From NCBI GenBank assembly GCA_038238915.1, contig JBBSFH010000015.1, positions 1 through 64,000 on the forward strand: DNA of 64,000 nt, read 5' to 3'. Below the pieces are notes generated by a model. It saw only the letters and a list, made by a program, of their open reading frames with translations. It ran no database searches and was not told where the DNA came from. A program made the translations under genes and the position numbers. Shown here piece after piece: positions 33,547 through 42,738 of this stretch; within the stretch, counting starts at the first letter, position 1; the number at the start of each line of letters is the position of its first letter. This DNA is from JAVVHE01 sp038238915. GTDB taxonomy: Bacteria > Pseudomonadota > Alphaproteobacteria > Sphingomonadales > Sphingomonadaceae.

Positions 33547-33682
33547 ATCGTCGAATGGGGCAGCTAGGAGCCATGCGCGTGACTGTCAACGTAGCACCGT
33601 TGCGGTGGCGCGTAGACCGGCGTACATCGTTCGGGAGCGCGCGTCGGGGACCACCCCGGCGGGTGGATTTGGGACGACGCTT

Positions 33683-34723
33683 ATGGACCGCCTGGCGGGC
33701 GACACGCTCGCGGCCGTCGACGCTCCGCGCGTCGAAGACGCCGCCGATCCCCGCGCCAAGCGACGCACCTATGCCGCGCTCGATCTTGGCACCAACAACT
33801 GTCGCCTGCTGATCGCGCGTCAGGCGCGCGACGGGTTTTATGTGGTCGATAGTTTCAGTCGCGTCGTGCGGCTGGGGGAGGGGCTGCTGGCGAGCGGGCG
33901 GCTGTCCGAAGCGTCGCAGGACCGCGCGCTCGCCGCGCTCAGCGTGTGCGCGGGCAAAATCCGGCGGCGCGAGGTGACACTCGCGCGATCGGTCGCCACA
34001 GAGGCGTGCAGGCGGGCGGCGAACGGAGCGAAGTTCATCGAGCGCGTCTATGACGAGACCGGGATCGCGCTCGACGTGATCACGCCGGCCGAGGAGGCGA
34101 GGCTTGCGGTACTCGGCTGCCAGGCGCTGATCGAGCCGCGGGTTGCGGACGCGATCGTGTTCGATATCGGTGGTGGCTCGACCGAACTCGTGCTTGTGCG
34201 CCCCGGACCGGGCGGCCAGGCCGAGGTGCGCGCCTGGGTGAGCTTGCCGTGGGGCGTGATCAGTCTCGCGGAGACCGAGCCGATGGCCATCCCGACACGC
34301 GAGGGGCGTCTCGAGGCGTACGAGCGCAGCCATACGCGCGTGAGCGGGGCGCTCGCCAAGTTCGCCGCGCGCATCGCACCGATGCTTGGTGAGCGTGTCC
34401 CGCAGCTTCTGGGCACATCGGGGACGGTGACCACGCTTGCTGCGCTCCAGATGGGCTTGCCGGCGTATGACCGCGCCATCGTGGACGGCTGCTACGTACC
34501 GGCACCCGAGATGCGCGAGATCGGCCGGATGCTCGCGGGAAAATCGGCGGCCGAGCGTGGTTTGCTCCCGACCATCGGCGCGGACCGGGCCGATCTGATC
34601 GTCGCGGGCTGCGCGATCCTCGAATCGATCCTTGCCGCGTTTCCCACCGAGCGCCTGCGCATCGCCGATCGCGGCATCCGCGAGGGCATTCTTCGCACTC
34701 TGATTGCGCGCGATGGCGATTAG
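33683..34723 (+). CDS. Ppx/GppA phosphatase family protein (exopolyphosphatase type)
   Basis: 346 aa from ATG 33683; the frame extends to 33605 without support. The ASKHA ATPase-like fold shows AALDLGTNNCRLLIA (phosphate 1), RVVRLGEGL, ATEACRRAANG, VFDIGGGSTELVLV (phosphate 2) and LLGTSGTVTTLAAL. Enzymes of this family remove phosphate from polyphosphate or hydrolyse pppGpp to ppGpp. The short length, with no C-terminal HD-like domain, is like alphaproteobacterial members. Its 3' end overlaps rlmE by 11 bases, so the two genes are cotranscribed. Confidence 0.9.
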   Translation: MDRLAGDTLAAVDAPRVEDAADPRAKRRTYAALDLGTNNCRLLIARQARDGFYVVDSFSRVVRLGEGLLASGRLSEASQDRALAALSVCAGKIRRREVTLARSVATEACRRAANGAKFIERVYDETGIALDVITPAEEARLAVLGCQALIEPRVADAIVFDIGGGSTELVLVRPGPGGQAEVRAWVSLPWGVISLAETEPMAIPTREGRLEAYERSHTRVSGALAKFAARIAPMLGERVPQLLGTSGTVTTLAALQMGLPAYDRAIVDGCYVPAPEMREIGRMLAGKSAAERGLLPTIGADRADLIVAGCAILESILAAFPTERLRIADRGIREGILRTLIARDGD

Positions 34724-35462
34724 CCGGGGGCCAGGCCGCCAGGGCGGCGCGGGGTCCGGTAGGCGCGGCGCGGTCGGCTCGGGAACCGAGGGCGTAGGCG
34801 GCGCGTCGCGCGGCCCCAAGACCCGCGTGCTGACCGCGCGCCATCGCAGCCAGGCTTCTGCCGCATGGATCGCGCGGCAATTGGCCGATCCTTATGTGGC
34901 GGCCGCAAAGGCTGCGGGATACCGTGCGCGCTCGGCGTTCAAGCTGATCGAGCTCGACGAACAGTTCGGCATCCTCGCGGGTACGCACCGCATCCTCGAT
35001 CTCGGCGCGGCACCGGGTGGCTGGACGCAGATCGCGCGCATCCGTTGTCCGGGCGCGCGTGTCGTTGCGCTGGACATCCTCGAGATGGAGCCGCTTGCGG
35101 GCGTGACGATCCTGCTGGCGGACATCCGCGCGGACGAAACGCCCACGCGCGTGGCGGCCGCGCTGGGGGGCGCGGCGGACCTCGTGCTTTCCGATATGGC
35201 CGCCAACACGGTGGGCCACCGCCAGACCGATCACCTGCGCACGATGGGCCTAATCGAGGCAGGGCTCGATCTTGCCGAAACCGTGCTCGCGCCCGGTGGT
35301 GCGTTCGTCGCCAAGGTGCTGGCGGGGGGAGCGGATTCCGCGCTGGTCGCCCGGCTGAAACGGGGCTTCATCACCGTGCGCCACGCCAAGCCTGCTGCCA
35401 GCCGAAAGGAAAGCCGCGAATGGTATGTGGTGGCGCAGGGCTGGAAGGGCTCGGCGGATTGA
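34713..35462 (+). CDS. rlmE: 23S rRNA (uridine-2552-2'-O)-methyltransferase
   Basis: 249 aa from ATG 34713, overlapping the ppx/gppA end; a TTG at 34704 is an alternative. The N-terminal 35 residues are Gly/Arg-rich (GGAGSGRRGAVGSG) and probably bind RNA. The RrmJ fold has AAKAAGYRARSAFKLIELDEQF with the first catalytic Lys region, ILDLGAAPGGWTQIA (SAM), VLSDMAANTVGHRQTDH, FVAKVLAGG (second Lys) and PAASRKESREWYVVA (Glu). It methylates U2552 in the ribosomal A-loop late in 50S assembly. Confidence 0.95.
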   Translation: MAISRGPGRQGGAGSGRRGAVGSGTEGVGGASRGPKTRVLTARHRSQASAAWIARQLADPYVAAAKAAGYRARSAFKLIELDEQFGILAGTHRILDLGAAPGGWTQIARIRCPGARVVALDILEMEPLAGVTILLADIRADETPTRVAAALGGAADLVLSDMAANTVGHRQTDHLRTMGLIEAGLDLAETVLAPGGAFVAKVLAGGADSALVARLKRGFITVRHAKPAASRKESREWYVVAQGWKGSAD

Positions 35463-35507
35463 CACGCATCTAGTTTGGTGACAGCTTTGGCTGGGGAGGG
35501 CTGGCAA

Positions 35508-37187
35508 ATGCTAAAGTCGCTGGACGTGCTGATCGGGCTGGCGGTGGTGATGCTGGTCTTGAGCATGGCGGTGACCTTGATCACCCAGTTCATCACGGCA
35601 TCGTTGCTTAACTTGCGCGGCGTCGTGTTAAAGGGCGCGCTCGCCCGCCTCCTCGCGCTTATGGATAATGGCCTGCATCCCAAGGAAGCGCGTGCGGTTA
35701 CTGATTACGTGCTGCGTAACTACCTGATCAGTCGGAATGGTAAGCTTGCCGGGACAGTGCACCGGGAAGAGTTTACCAAGCTTGTTATGAGTTTCGCGGC
35801 GAGTGGACCCTCGGCCAAAGTAGACAAGATCATGAAGAGTGAAGGGATATTTGAAACAGCTTGGCGCTATGTTCGGCGCAAACTGGTGCTGATTCATCTG
35901 ACGTTGCTTAGAACTTTGCGTGGCGACGCCGCAGCCAAAGCGGACGATGCGGCAGTCACGGGCGCCGCTGATTTCGCTAATGCGGTCGCCGCTCAGGCTA
36001 GTGCAGCCGCCGCGATCGCCAACGCTGCCGATCCTGTGAAGGCCGCCGCTGATCTTGTTGCTACCGCCGCTACCACCACGGTCGCGGAGATCGCCTCTAT
36101 TGCTGCCGACGCCAACGCCCCCGGCTGGCGAACCCGGGTAAGGCTCAAGGATTTGTCCGAGGCGCTCAAGACCGCGGATGGTGAACGTAAAATCTTTCAG
36201 AATCTCATGAAGGACTCGCTCAGTAAGAACGGGGTCACTAATCCTGAAGAACTACTAGCGAAGGTGCGTAACGCAGTTTTAGCTCTAGAACTGGCGAAGC
36301 CAGAACTCGCCAACGACGTGCGTCAGACCAAAGCGCTGATTGAAACGCTTCCCAGTGATTATCTCGCCAAAATGAACGCGTGGTTCGACCAGACGGTCGA
36401 TCGCGCATCGGACATATTCACTGCGCATTCGCGGGCGGTCGCTGTGTTGATCGCGCTTTTGCTGCCCTTCACACTTGAGATCAACGTCATCGAGATCGTG
36501 AACCGCCTTTCGGCCGATCCGACGATACGTGAGCAGATCGTAAAGGCGGCACTGGACCACCCCGAGCGTTTCAAATCGGTGGCAACCGACGGGACGGCGA
36601 CATCTGCGGTGCAGTCTGGCCATGAAAAGACCGAGGATGTTCCTCAACATGGGAAGGATAAGAAGGAGGCACCTGCGGACGACAAGGGCCAATTCGAAGC
36701 CAGCGATTCAGCTCCCAAGACGGCGGCAGGAGTGCTCAAGGCGATCAGCGAGAACAAGGATTTTCGCCTGTTGACCACCACCGATGTGCTTGTCCTGCCC
36801 GATGGTTTCGACGCCTGGGTGCGATACTGGAGCATAAATCCCTGCAAATCCCCGGGCGGCGTCTTCGAGGCTTTGCGCCGCTACAAGCTTATGGCGGAAT
36901 GCAAACCCTCCCCGAAGACCGAGGCCGCTGCCGCGCCTAAACTGGAACAGGGCGGCAAGACTGACACGAAATCGCACACACCCGAATGGCTCGGACGGCT
37001 TATGGGCGTGCTGCTGAGCGTCGTGCTTCTGAGCTTCGGCGCGCCAATCTGGTACGAACTGCTGGCTAACCTGATCAGTCTGCGCTCGCTCGTGGCGCGG
37101 CGCGACGATCAGCAGCGAGACGTGCGCCAGACCACTCAGACCGCGACCACGACCGTGTCAGGACAATCGCTGCGGAACGGACCGTAG
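35508..37187 (+). CDS. Large membrane protein of unknown function with Ala-rich middle
   Basis: 559 aa from ATG 35508, preceded by GGGGAGGG; GTG 35478 is a weaker start. There is one N-terminal helix (LDVLIGLAVVMLVLSMAVTLITQF), a basic region and a very Ala-rich helical stretch (about 140-215). A coiled-coil part leads to a second helix near 315-340 (AVAVLIALLLPFTLEINVIEI). A charged linker with many Lys/Asp follows, then a C-terminal helix (LMGVLLSVVLLSFGAPIWYELLANL). I recognise no family. Codon use has more A/T at third positions than rlmE upstream, which may suggest transfer. No partner gene is adjacent: rlmE and zur flank it. Confidence 0.65.
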   Translation: MLKSLDVLIGLAVVMLVLSMAVTLITQFITASLLNLRGVVLKGALARLLALMDNGLHPKEARAVTDYVLRNYLISRNGKLAGTVHREEFTKLVMSFAASGPSAKVDKIMKSEGIFETAWRYVRRKLVLIHLTLLRTLRGDAAAKADDAAVTGAADFANAVAAQASAAAAIANAADPVKAAADLVATAATTTVAEIASIAADANAPGWRTRVRLKDLSEALKTADGERKIFQNLMKDSLSKNGVTNPEELLAKVRNAVLALELAKPELANDVRQTKALIETLPSDYLAKMNAWFDQTVDRASDIFTAHSRAVAVLIALLLPFTLEINVIEIVNRLSADPTIREQIVKAALDHPERFKSVATDGTATSAVQSGHEKTEDVPQHGKDKKEAPADDKGQFEASDSAPKTAAGVLKAISENKDFRLLTTTDVLVLPDGFDAWVRYWSINPCKSPGGVFEALRRYKLMAECKPSPKTEAAAAPKLEQGGKTDTKSHTPEWLGRLMGVLLSVVLLSFGAPIWYELLANLISLRSLVARRDDQQRDVRQTTQTATTTVSGQSLRNGP

Positions 37188-37343
37188 CTTACAAAATCGG
37201 GGCCACCAGGACGGCGGGACGATTGTGACAGACGCGCGGCGCTCGTCTATGGATGACGCGATGCGGCGTTTGTACCAGTTCACGCGCTGCTCCTTCTCGC
37301 GCAGGGTCAGCCTCGCGTTCGCCGACCCGGAGTGACGCGCGCA

Positions 37344-37826
37344 ATGTTCCACGAAACCGATGCGCATACCCACACCCATACGCACGGTAAGCCCGCGGGT
37401 GCCGCGCTCGCCGTAGCCGCGCGCGCGTGTATCGAGGCGGCGGGGGAGAAGTGGACAGAGCTTCGGGCCGAAGTGTTCCATACGCTCGCCGCCTCGCAGG
37501 GCCCGGCATCGGCTTACGATATCGCCGAGACCACCTCGCTTCGGCTCGACCGTCGTGTGGCGGCGAACAGCGTCTACCGCATCCTCGATCTGTTCGTGGC
37601 AAACCAGATCGCCACGCGTATCGAGAGTCGTAACGCCTATATGGTAAACGAGCACCCCGGCTGCGCGCATGATTGCATCTTCCTTGTTTGCGAGGTGTGT
37701 AACGGCATCACTCATCTTGATGACGATTCGCTATCCGCCAGCCTCCGCGCCGCCGCCAAAACCACGGGGTTTCGACCCGCGCGGCCTGTGATCGAGGTGC
37801 GTGGCAGATGCGGCGCGTGCTCTTGA
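37344..37826 (+). CDS. zur: Zinc uptake regulator Zur (Fur family)
   Basis: 160 aa from ATG 37344 (GGAG 12-15 bases upstream). GTG 37332 in the same frame sits on the ribosome site and is unlikely. An N-terminal His cluster (DAHTHTHTHG) is followed by the Fur winged helix (WTELRAEVFHTLAASQGPASAYDI, VAANSVYRILDLFV). The C-terminal part has CEVCNGITHLD and RGRCGACS, the structural zinc cysteines. The His-rich start and the Zur-type box before the next gene support Zur rather than Fur. With zinc bound it would repress the TonB receptor 100 bases downstream. Confidence 0.88.
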   Translation: MFHETDAHTHTHTHGKPAGAALAVAARACIEAAGEKWTELRAEVFHTLAASQGPASAYDIAETTSLRLDRRVAANSVYRILDLFVANQIATRIESRNAYMVNEHPGCAHDCIFLVCEVCNGITHLDDDSLSASLRAAAKTTGFRPARPVIEVRGRCGACS

Positions 37827-37895
37827 GGCGCGGCGGCTGACGCGGTTGGTCTGGACGGCTATACTCTCACCTTCCTCTCTGCTTCGTTCATTTCC

Positions 37896-37912
37896 ATGTA
37901 ATAATATATCAT
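37896..37912. promoter_or_regulatory. Zur box (operator) before the TonB receptor
   Basis: The 17 bases ATGTAATAATATATCAT match the core of the classical enterobacterial Zur box, ATGTTATANTATAACAT, at 14 of the 16 defined positions and are a near-palindrome. They lie 14 bases before the ATG of the receptor gene at 37927 in a strikingly A/T-rich patch, immediately downstream of zur. Binding of zinc-Zur here would block transcription or initiation. Confidence 0.8.
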
Positions 37913-37926
37913 CCAAGAACGCAGCC

Positions 37927-40143
37927 ATGCGCACACTCCTCTTCACCACCACCGCCGCCTTCGCCTTCGCGGCGATCTCCCCCGCCGCGCGCGCGCACGA
38001 CGCGCCTGATCCGACGCGGACCGACCTGACCGCCGTCGTCAAGCCGCAGCCCTCGGGGGCCACGCCCCTTGCTTCGGCCGAACCGGACATCATCGTAACT
38101 GCGCGGCGGCTCGATACTGCGCGCGACCGGCTTCTGCCGAGCTTGGGGGCGAACCGCTACACGCTCGACAGCGCAACGCTGGCGATCCAGCCGCAGGGCG
38201 GTGAGCGCACGCTCGCGCGCGTGCTGTTGCAAACGCCCGGCGTGACGCAGGATAATTTCGGCGCGATCCATGTGAGGAACGAGCACGCCAATCTGCAATA
38301 TCGTATCAACGGGGTGATCTTCCCCGAGCCGATCAGTGGCTTCGGCCAAGTAATTGATACGCGCATCGCCGATTCGATCAGCCTCATCACCGGTGCGCTA
38401 CCCGCGCAATATGGTTACCGCACGGCGGGCGTAGTGGACATCAAGACGCGCACCGGCGCGTTCGATGATGCCGCCGTGCTCAGCATATACGGCGGCAGCT
38501 ACAGCACGCTCTCGCCCTCGATCCTCGCGCAAGGATCGAAGGGCGGCTATAACGGCTTTGGCTCATTCACCTACACGCACACCGATCTCGGCATCGAAAA
38601 CCCGATCGGGCGGCGCGAGACGTTCAATGATACGAGCGATCAGTACAAAGGCTTCTTCTACGCCTCGCAGATTCTGTCGTCGACGACGCGCGTGTCGGCG
38701 GTGTTCGGCATCAATATCAGCAGCTTCGAAATTCCCGCGACCCCCGGTCTCGACACCGCCTTCACTTACAATGGCCAAACCGCGTTCAATTCGTCGAAGG
38801 TAAACGAGCGCCAGCGCGAGAAGAACTATTATGGTTCGGTCGCGCTGCAATATTCCAAAGGCCCGTTTGATTTCCAGATTGCGCCCTTCTTCCGCCTGTC
38901 GCGCGAGCGCTTCCTGCCCGATGTGACCGGCGATCTGATTTTCAATGGCGTCGCCGATCGCTCGCGGTTGTCGTCGGATCTGTTCGGCGTGCAGGCGGAC
39001 GGACGCTATCAGGTCAGCGGCGCGCACACGCTGCGTTACGGCGCATTCTACCAGCGGGAGATCACGCACAGCTTCATCAACAGCCTGGTGTTTGATCTGG
39101 AGCAGAATCCTGAGTCGGACAACTTCGGCAATCAGATCTCCGATCAGCCCAAAGCCATCATCGATCGCCAGCGCAAGCTGGGCACGCTTTATGGCGTCTA
39201 CCTGCAAGACGAGTGGAACCCACTTCCAAAGCTTACGATCAACTTCGGCGGCCGCTTCGACCGGGTGGACGCCTACACGCGCGAGCAGCAATTCTCGCCG
39301 CGCGTCAGTGGCGTGTATAAACTTTCGGACAAAGCGTCGGCGCACATCGGCTACGCGCGCACCTTCACGCCGCCGCCTCAGGAATTGGTCGCCTCGCAGA
39401 CGGTTACGCTGTTCAACGGCACGACCAAGGCGTCCGAAATCCCGTTCGGCGATCCGGTGCGCGCCGAGCGTGAGACGCTGTATGATGCTGGCCTGAACCT
39501 CACGCCGTTCCCGCATTTTACGCTAACGCTCGATGGTTATTACAAGCACAAGCGCAACCTGATCGACGAGGGCCAGTTTGGTCAGGCGCTGGTGCTGGCA
39601 CCATTTAACTATGCGCGCGGCTATAATTACGGGATCGAGGTCGGCGGCAATTACCGTCGCGGGCCGCTCAACCTGTATGCGAACGTCGCCGCCGCCGAGC
39701 AGCGCGGCAGCCAGATTGTGAGCGGCCAGTATTTCTTCGCGCAGAGCGAGATCGATTATATCGCCACGCACTACATCTACACCGATCATACGCAGAAGTT
39801 GACTGGCTCGGCTGGCGCGTCCTATCGGCTCGACAATCATTATGGCGGGCTGACGCTGGCGACCGACCTGGTCTATGGTTCGGGTTTGCGCAAGGGACCG
39901 GACGATCCCAACATCATCCATCCCAATGGCTCGAAGCTGCCCGCCTATGTGCAGGTGAATCTTGGCATCAGCCAGAAGTTCGGTGAGGCGAGCGGGTTGA
40001 AAGGCTTCGAGCTACGCTTCGACGTGGTCAACCTGTTCGATCGCACCTACCAGATCCGCGACGGATCGGGCGTGGGCATCGGCGCGTCCCAATATGGGCC
40101 GCGGCAGGCGTTCTACCTGGGGATCGCCAAGCGCTTCGGCTAG
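37927..40143 (+). CDS. TonB-dependent outer membrane receptor, probably for zinc (ZnuD-like)
   Basis: 738 aa from ATG 37927; the longer frame from 37801 overlaps zur. A signal peptide (about 1-23, ending ARAH) is followed by a TonB-box-like stretch (PDIIVTARR), a plug domain (LQTPGVTQDNFGAIHVRNEHANLQYRINGV, TGALPAQYGYRTAGVVDIKT) and a 22-strand-type barrel ending with Phe-Gly (GIAKRFG). Receptors use the TonB-ExbBD energy system to import substrates across the outer membrane. Position next to zur and a Zur box before the start make zinc or a zinc complex the likely substrate. No zinc ABC transporter genes are in the window. Confidence 0.85.
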   Translation: MRTLLFTTTAAFAFAAISPAARAHDAPDPTRTDLTAVVKPQPSGATPLASAEPDIIVTARRLDTARDRLLPSLGANRYTLDSATLAIQPQGGERTLARVLLQTPGVTQDNFGAIHVRNEHANLQYRINGVIFPEPISGFGQVIDTRIADSISLITGALPAQYGYRTAGVVDIKTRTGAFDDAAVLSIYGGSYSTLSPSILAQGSKGGYNGFGSFTYTHTDLGIENPIGRRETFNDTSDQYKGFFYASQILSSTTRVSAVFGINISSFEIPATPGLDTAFTYNGQTAFNSSKVNERQREKNYYGSVALQYSKGPFDFQIAPFFRLSRERFLPDVTGDLIFNGVADRSRLSSDLFGVQADGRYQVSGAHTLRYGAFYQREITHSFINSLVFDLEQNPESDNFGNQISDQPKAIIDRQRKLGTLYGVYLQDEWNPLPKLTINFGGRFDRVDAYTREQQFSPRVSGVYKLSDKASAHIGYARTFTPPPQELVASQTVTLFNGTTKASEIPFGDPVRAERETLYDAGLNLTPFPHFTLTLDGYYKHKRNLIDEGQFGQALVLAPFNYARGYNYGIEVGGNYRRGPLNLYANVAAAEQRGSQIVSGQYFFAQSEIDYIATHYIYTDHTQKLTGSAGASYRLDNHYGGLTLATDLVYGSGLRKGPDDPNIIHPNGSKLPAYVQVNLGISQKFGEASGLKGFELRFDVVNLFDRTYQIRDGSGVGIGASQYGPRQAFYLGIAKRFG

Positions 40144-40368
40144 CCAGGTTTCCGGTGATAGACGGCGAGTTTGTTGCCACCGAGATCGCGAAATAGGCTC
40201 CATGGAAGCCGAACCCCTCGGGGCCGCGAGGTCCGGATCCGCGCTTGTCTGTCGCGCCCCATAAAGGCAGCCGCGTGGTCCAAGTTCCGTCGCGTGTTTG
40301 CCGCCGACGGAGCAAAGCAGCGCATCGTGGAAGTGAAGTGCGCGCGGAAGATCGTTCGAGCCGATCAT
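40140..40368 (-). pseudogene. Decayed glyoxalase/VOC-family gene
   Basis: On the minus strand, MIGSNDLPRALHFHDALL and VGGKHATELGPRG open at 40368. They match the start of VOC-family proteins (MIGSNDxxxxxxFYDALLG). The end, FRDLGGNKLAVYHRKPG then stop at 40140, matches the family's C-terminal DPDGNKLxxFHR in another frame. The middle of about 60 codons is missing and at least one frameshift separates the two ends. The gene is therefore a remnant, lying tail to tail with the TonB receptor. Confidence 0.65.
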
Positions 40369-40404
40369 TGCGTAGCAATCACCGCAACATTCTCTTGGGC
40401 AATC

Positions 40405-40860
40405 CTACTGACACGGGCCTGAGCGTTTCGCGCTGATCACCGCAGCGACGGTTCCGGGCCGATCGAACCCGCCACGCACACGAATGACACTGTAATCAAC
40501 TTGGTCGGTGCTATACGCACCAGTGATGGTCGCGTCCAAGCGCACATTGCTCTCGGTGCACTTCGCTTCGCCGGTCATCTTGCCGTCCTGAAGCGTCACC
40601 GATGTGGCCGTGCAGCTTTTGTCGCCGGTGAAGGCGAACAAGGTTTTCGGATCGGCGTTTTTGAAGCAGATTTGATCGAGATAAGGCCGCGTCATGATCG
40701 CGCGCATTGCGTTGCCAGATTCGTGCTCGATCGCGGGGGGAAGCGGGATCGCACTGGGGTGCACCGTCACGTCCCAGCGACCAGCGCCCGGCGAGCCAGC
40801 CGCAAAGCCGACGGCGGGGAGAAGGCTCAGCGCGGCGGCAGCGATCAGCGGTCTGAGCAT
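40405..40860 (-). CDS. DUF3617-like exported protein
   Basis: 151 aa from ATG 40860, behind GGAGACC; the longer frame to 40983 has no ribosome site. A signal peptide (about 1-20, GFAAGSP) is followed by GRWDVTVHPSAIPLPP, DQICFKNADPKTLFAFTGDKSC, DGKMTGEAKCTESNVRLDATITGAY and a C-terminal SAKRSGPCQ. The pattern of W-C-C and GxMTGEAxC is that of DUF3617 periplasmic proteins, whose role is unknown. The cysteines probably form disulfides. It is 79 bases downstream of nadK. Confidence 0.65.
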   Translation of the reverse strand: MLRPLIAAAALSLLPAVGFAAGSPGAGRWDVTVHPSAIPLPPAIEHESGNAMRAIMTRPYLDQICFKNADPKTLFAFTGDKSCTATSVTLQDGKMTGEAKCTESNVRLDATITGAYSTDQVDYSVIRVRGGFDRPGTVAAVISAKRSGPCQ

Positions 40861-40939
40861 CGTGGGGTCTCCTGTGTTCGTGCCGCCGCTTAGGGGCCAT
40901 TGCCATGCCCAAGCCTGAACAGCGGGGCACGCATGCGCT

Positions 40940-41704
40940 TCAGGAAAGGAATTGTTCCATGACGATCCGGTCGTCGAGCGCATAATCGGGATCGAAGAGC
41001 AGCGTGAGCGCGACCGCGCGGTCGCTCGTCACCAGCACGCGCGCGACGTCGCGCACCTCCACCTGATCGGCGACCGCGCTCACCGGGCGCTTGCCGGGTT
41101 CGAGCACCAGCAATTCGATCTTGGAGGTTTCCGGCAGCAGCGCGCCGCGCCAGCGACGCGGGCGAAAGGGGCTGATTGGCGTTAGCGCGAGGAGATCGGA
41201 CGAGAGCGGCAGGATGGGGCCGTTCGCGCTTAAATTATAGGCGGTCGAGCCGGCCGGCGTGGACACAAGGATGCCATCGCACGCCAGTTCGTCGAGCCGA
41301 GCTCGGCCATCGATCCGGATTTCGAGCTTGGCGACCTGGCGGGTTTCGCGCAGCAGCGAGACTTCGTTGATCGCGGGCGAAACCACGCGTTCTCCGCCCA
41401 CGGTGAAGGCCTCCATTGTCAACGGGTGCAGCGTGAACGAACGCGCGGCCGCGATTCGCGCGGGAAGTGCGTCCGCACGGAAATGGTTCATCAGGAAGCC
41501 GACCGTGCCCAGGTTCATGCCGAACACTTGAGTCGATCGACCCTCCGCCATCATCGCGTGCAGAGTGTGCAACATGAAGCCATCACCGCCGAGCGCCACG
41601 ATCGCATCCGCCTGTGCCTCGCACACCCAGTCATACATCGGCTCGAGCGTGGCGGCCGCCTCGTGCGCAGCATCGGTCGGCGAGACCGCGAGCGCGAGTT
41701 TCAT
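40940..41704 (-). CDS. nadK: NAD kinase
   Basis: 254 aa from ATG 41704, which overlaps the moaA stop by four bases. It phosphorylates NAD to NADP. Seen are the GGDG motif ALGGDGFMLHTLH, NLGTVGFLMN, the nucleotide block DELACDGILVSTPAGSTAYNLSANGPI and SPFRPRRWRG. The length is short but within the range of alphaproteobacterial NadK. The coupling with moaA suggests cotranscription, although the two pathways are not directly linked. Confidence 0.95.
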   Translation of the reverse strand: MKLALAVSPTDAAHEAAATLEPMYDWVCEAQADAIVALGGDGFMLHTLHAMMAEGRSTQVFGMNLGTVGFLMNHFRADALPARIAAARSFTLHPLTMEAFTVGGERVVSPAINEVSLLRETRQVAKLEIRIDGRARLDELACDGILVSTPAGSTAYNLSANGPILPLSSDLLALTPISPFRPRRWRGALLPETSKIELLVLEPGKRPVSAVADQVEVRDVARVLVTSDRAVALTLLFDPDYALDDRIVMEQFLS

Positions 41705-42738
41705 CCGCCGGTCACGCTCATATGGCGCGCGGTGGCGGGTGCTGCACCGCGTCGGTCGATGACGAAATCATGCCCCCTGGGCTTGCGCGTAATTGCTTCG
41801 GCGATCGCGGCATCTAGCGCGGCTTCGTCCCCCGGATGCGTGCGCACGACCGCGCGCAGATCGGCGGCGTCCGATTGACCCAGGCACAGGTAGAGCGTGC
41901 CCGTCGCGGTCAGGCGGACACGGTTGCAGCTTTCGCAGAAATTGTGGCTGAGAGGGGTGATGAAGCCAAGTTTGAGCCCGGTTTCACGCACCCGCACATA
42001 ACGCGCAGGACCACCGGTTCGATCGGCAAGGGCATCGAGGGTGAAGCGGGTTTCAAGTGCAGTGCGAACGATCGCAAGTGGCAGGTAACGGTCTGTGCGA
42101 TCGCCTTCGACGTCACCCATCGGCATGGTTTCGATCAGCGTCAGGTCATGGCCGTGCGCGGTGGCGAACGCCAACATTGGCGCAATCTGCGCTTCGTTGA
42201 AGCCCTTGAGCGCGACCATGTTGAGCTTGACATGCATCCCGGAGCGGGCCGCCGCATCAATCCCCGTCAGCACCTGAGCGAGATCGCCGCCGCGCGTAAT
42301 ATGCGCGAAATCTTGCGCGTCGAGCGTATCGACACTGACATTGATCCGCTTCACCCCCGCCGCTGCCAGCGCGGAGGCATGGCGTGCGAGCTGGGTGCCA
42401 TTGGTGGTGAGCGTGAGTTCGTCCAGCGCGCCGCTTTCCACGTGGCGCGCCAGACGATGCACCAGATCGACGAATCCGCGCCGCACAAGCGGTTCCCCGC
42501 CCGTCAGGCGCAGGCGGCGCGTCCCATGGCGCACGAAAGCCGACGCGATATCGTCGATTTCGTCGAAGGAGAGGATTTCGGCGCGCGGCAGGAACGTCAT
42601 GGTCTCCGCCATGCAGTAGCGGCAGCGCAGATCGCAGCGATCGGTCACCGAAATGCGCAGATACGTTACGCGCCGGCCGAACGGATCAATCAGCGGGGCC
42701 GAAAGGCGATCGGGGGCGGGGGCGGCAAGCGCAGTCAC
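41701..42738 (-). CDS. moaA: GTP 3',8-cyclase MoaA
   Basis: 345 aa from GTG 42738; GTG 42774 in the same frame would add 12 residues, and neither has a strong ribosome site. The radical-SAM cluster motif is RISVTDRCDLRCRYCMAE, with TGGEPLVRRG for SAM. The second [4Fe-4S] site near the C-terminus shows FCESCNRVRLTATGTLYLC. The conserved GG end of MoaA is seen as SVTGG. The enzyme starts molybdenum-cofactor synthesis from GTP with MoaC, which is not in this window. The gene overlaps nadK by four bases. Confidence 0.94.
   Translation of the reverse strand: MTALAAPAPDRLSAPLIDPFGRRVTYLRISVTDRCDLRCRYCMAETMTFLPRAEILSFDEIDDIASAFVRHGTRRLRLTGGEPLVRRGFVDLVHRLARHVESGALDELTLTTNGTQLARHASALAAAGVKRINVSVDTLDAQDFAHITRGGDLAQVLTGIDAAARSGMHVKLNMVALKGFNEAQIAPMLAFATAHGHDLTLIETMPMGDVEGDRTDRYLPLAIVRTALETRFTLDALADRTGGPARYVRVRETGLKLGFITPLSHNFCESCNRVRLTATGTLYLCLGQSDAADLRAVVRTHPGDEAALDAAIAEAITRKPRGHDFVIDRRGAAPATARHMSVTGG

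Noticed and set aside
33296..34819. A 507-codon minus-strand frame opposite ppx/gppA
   Set aside because: It overlaps tRNA-Gln and the Ppx gene, is very Arg/His-rich and has no domain.
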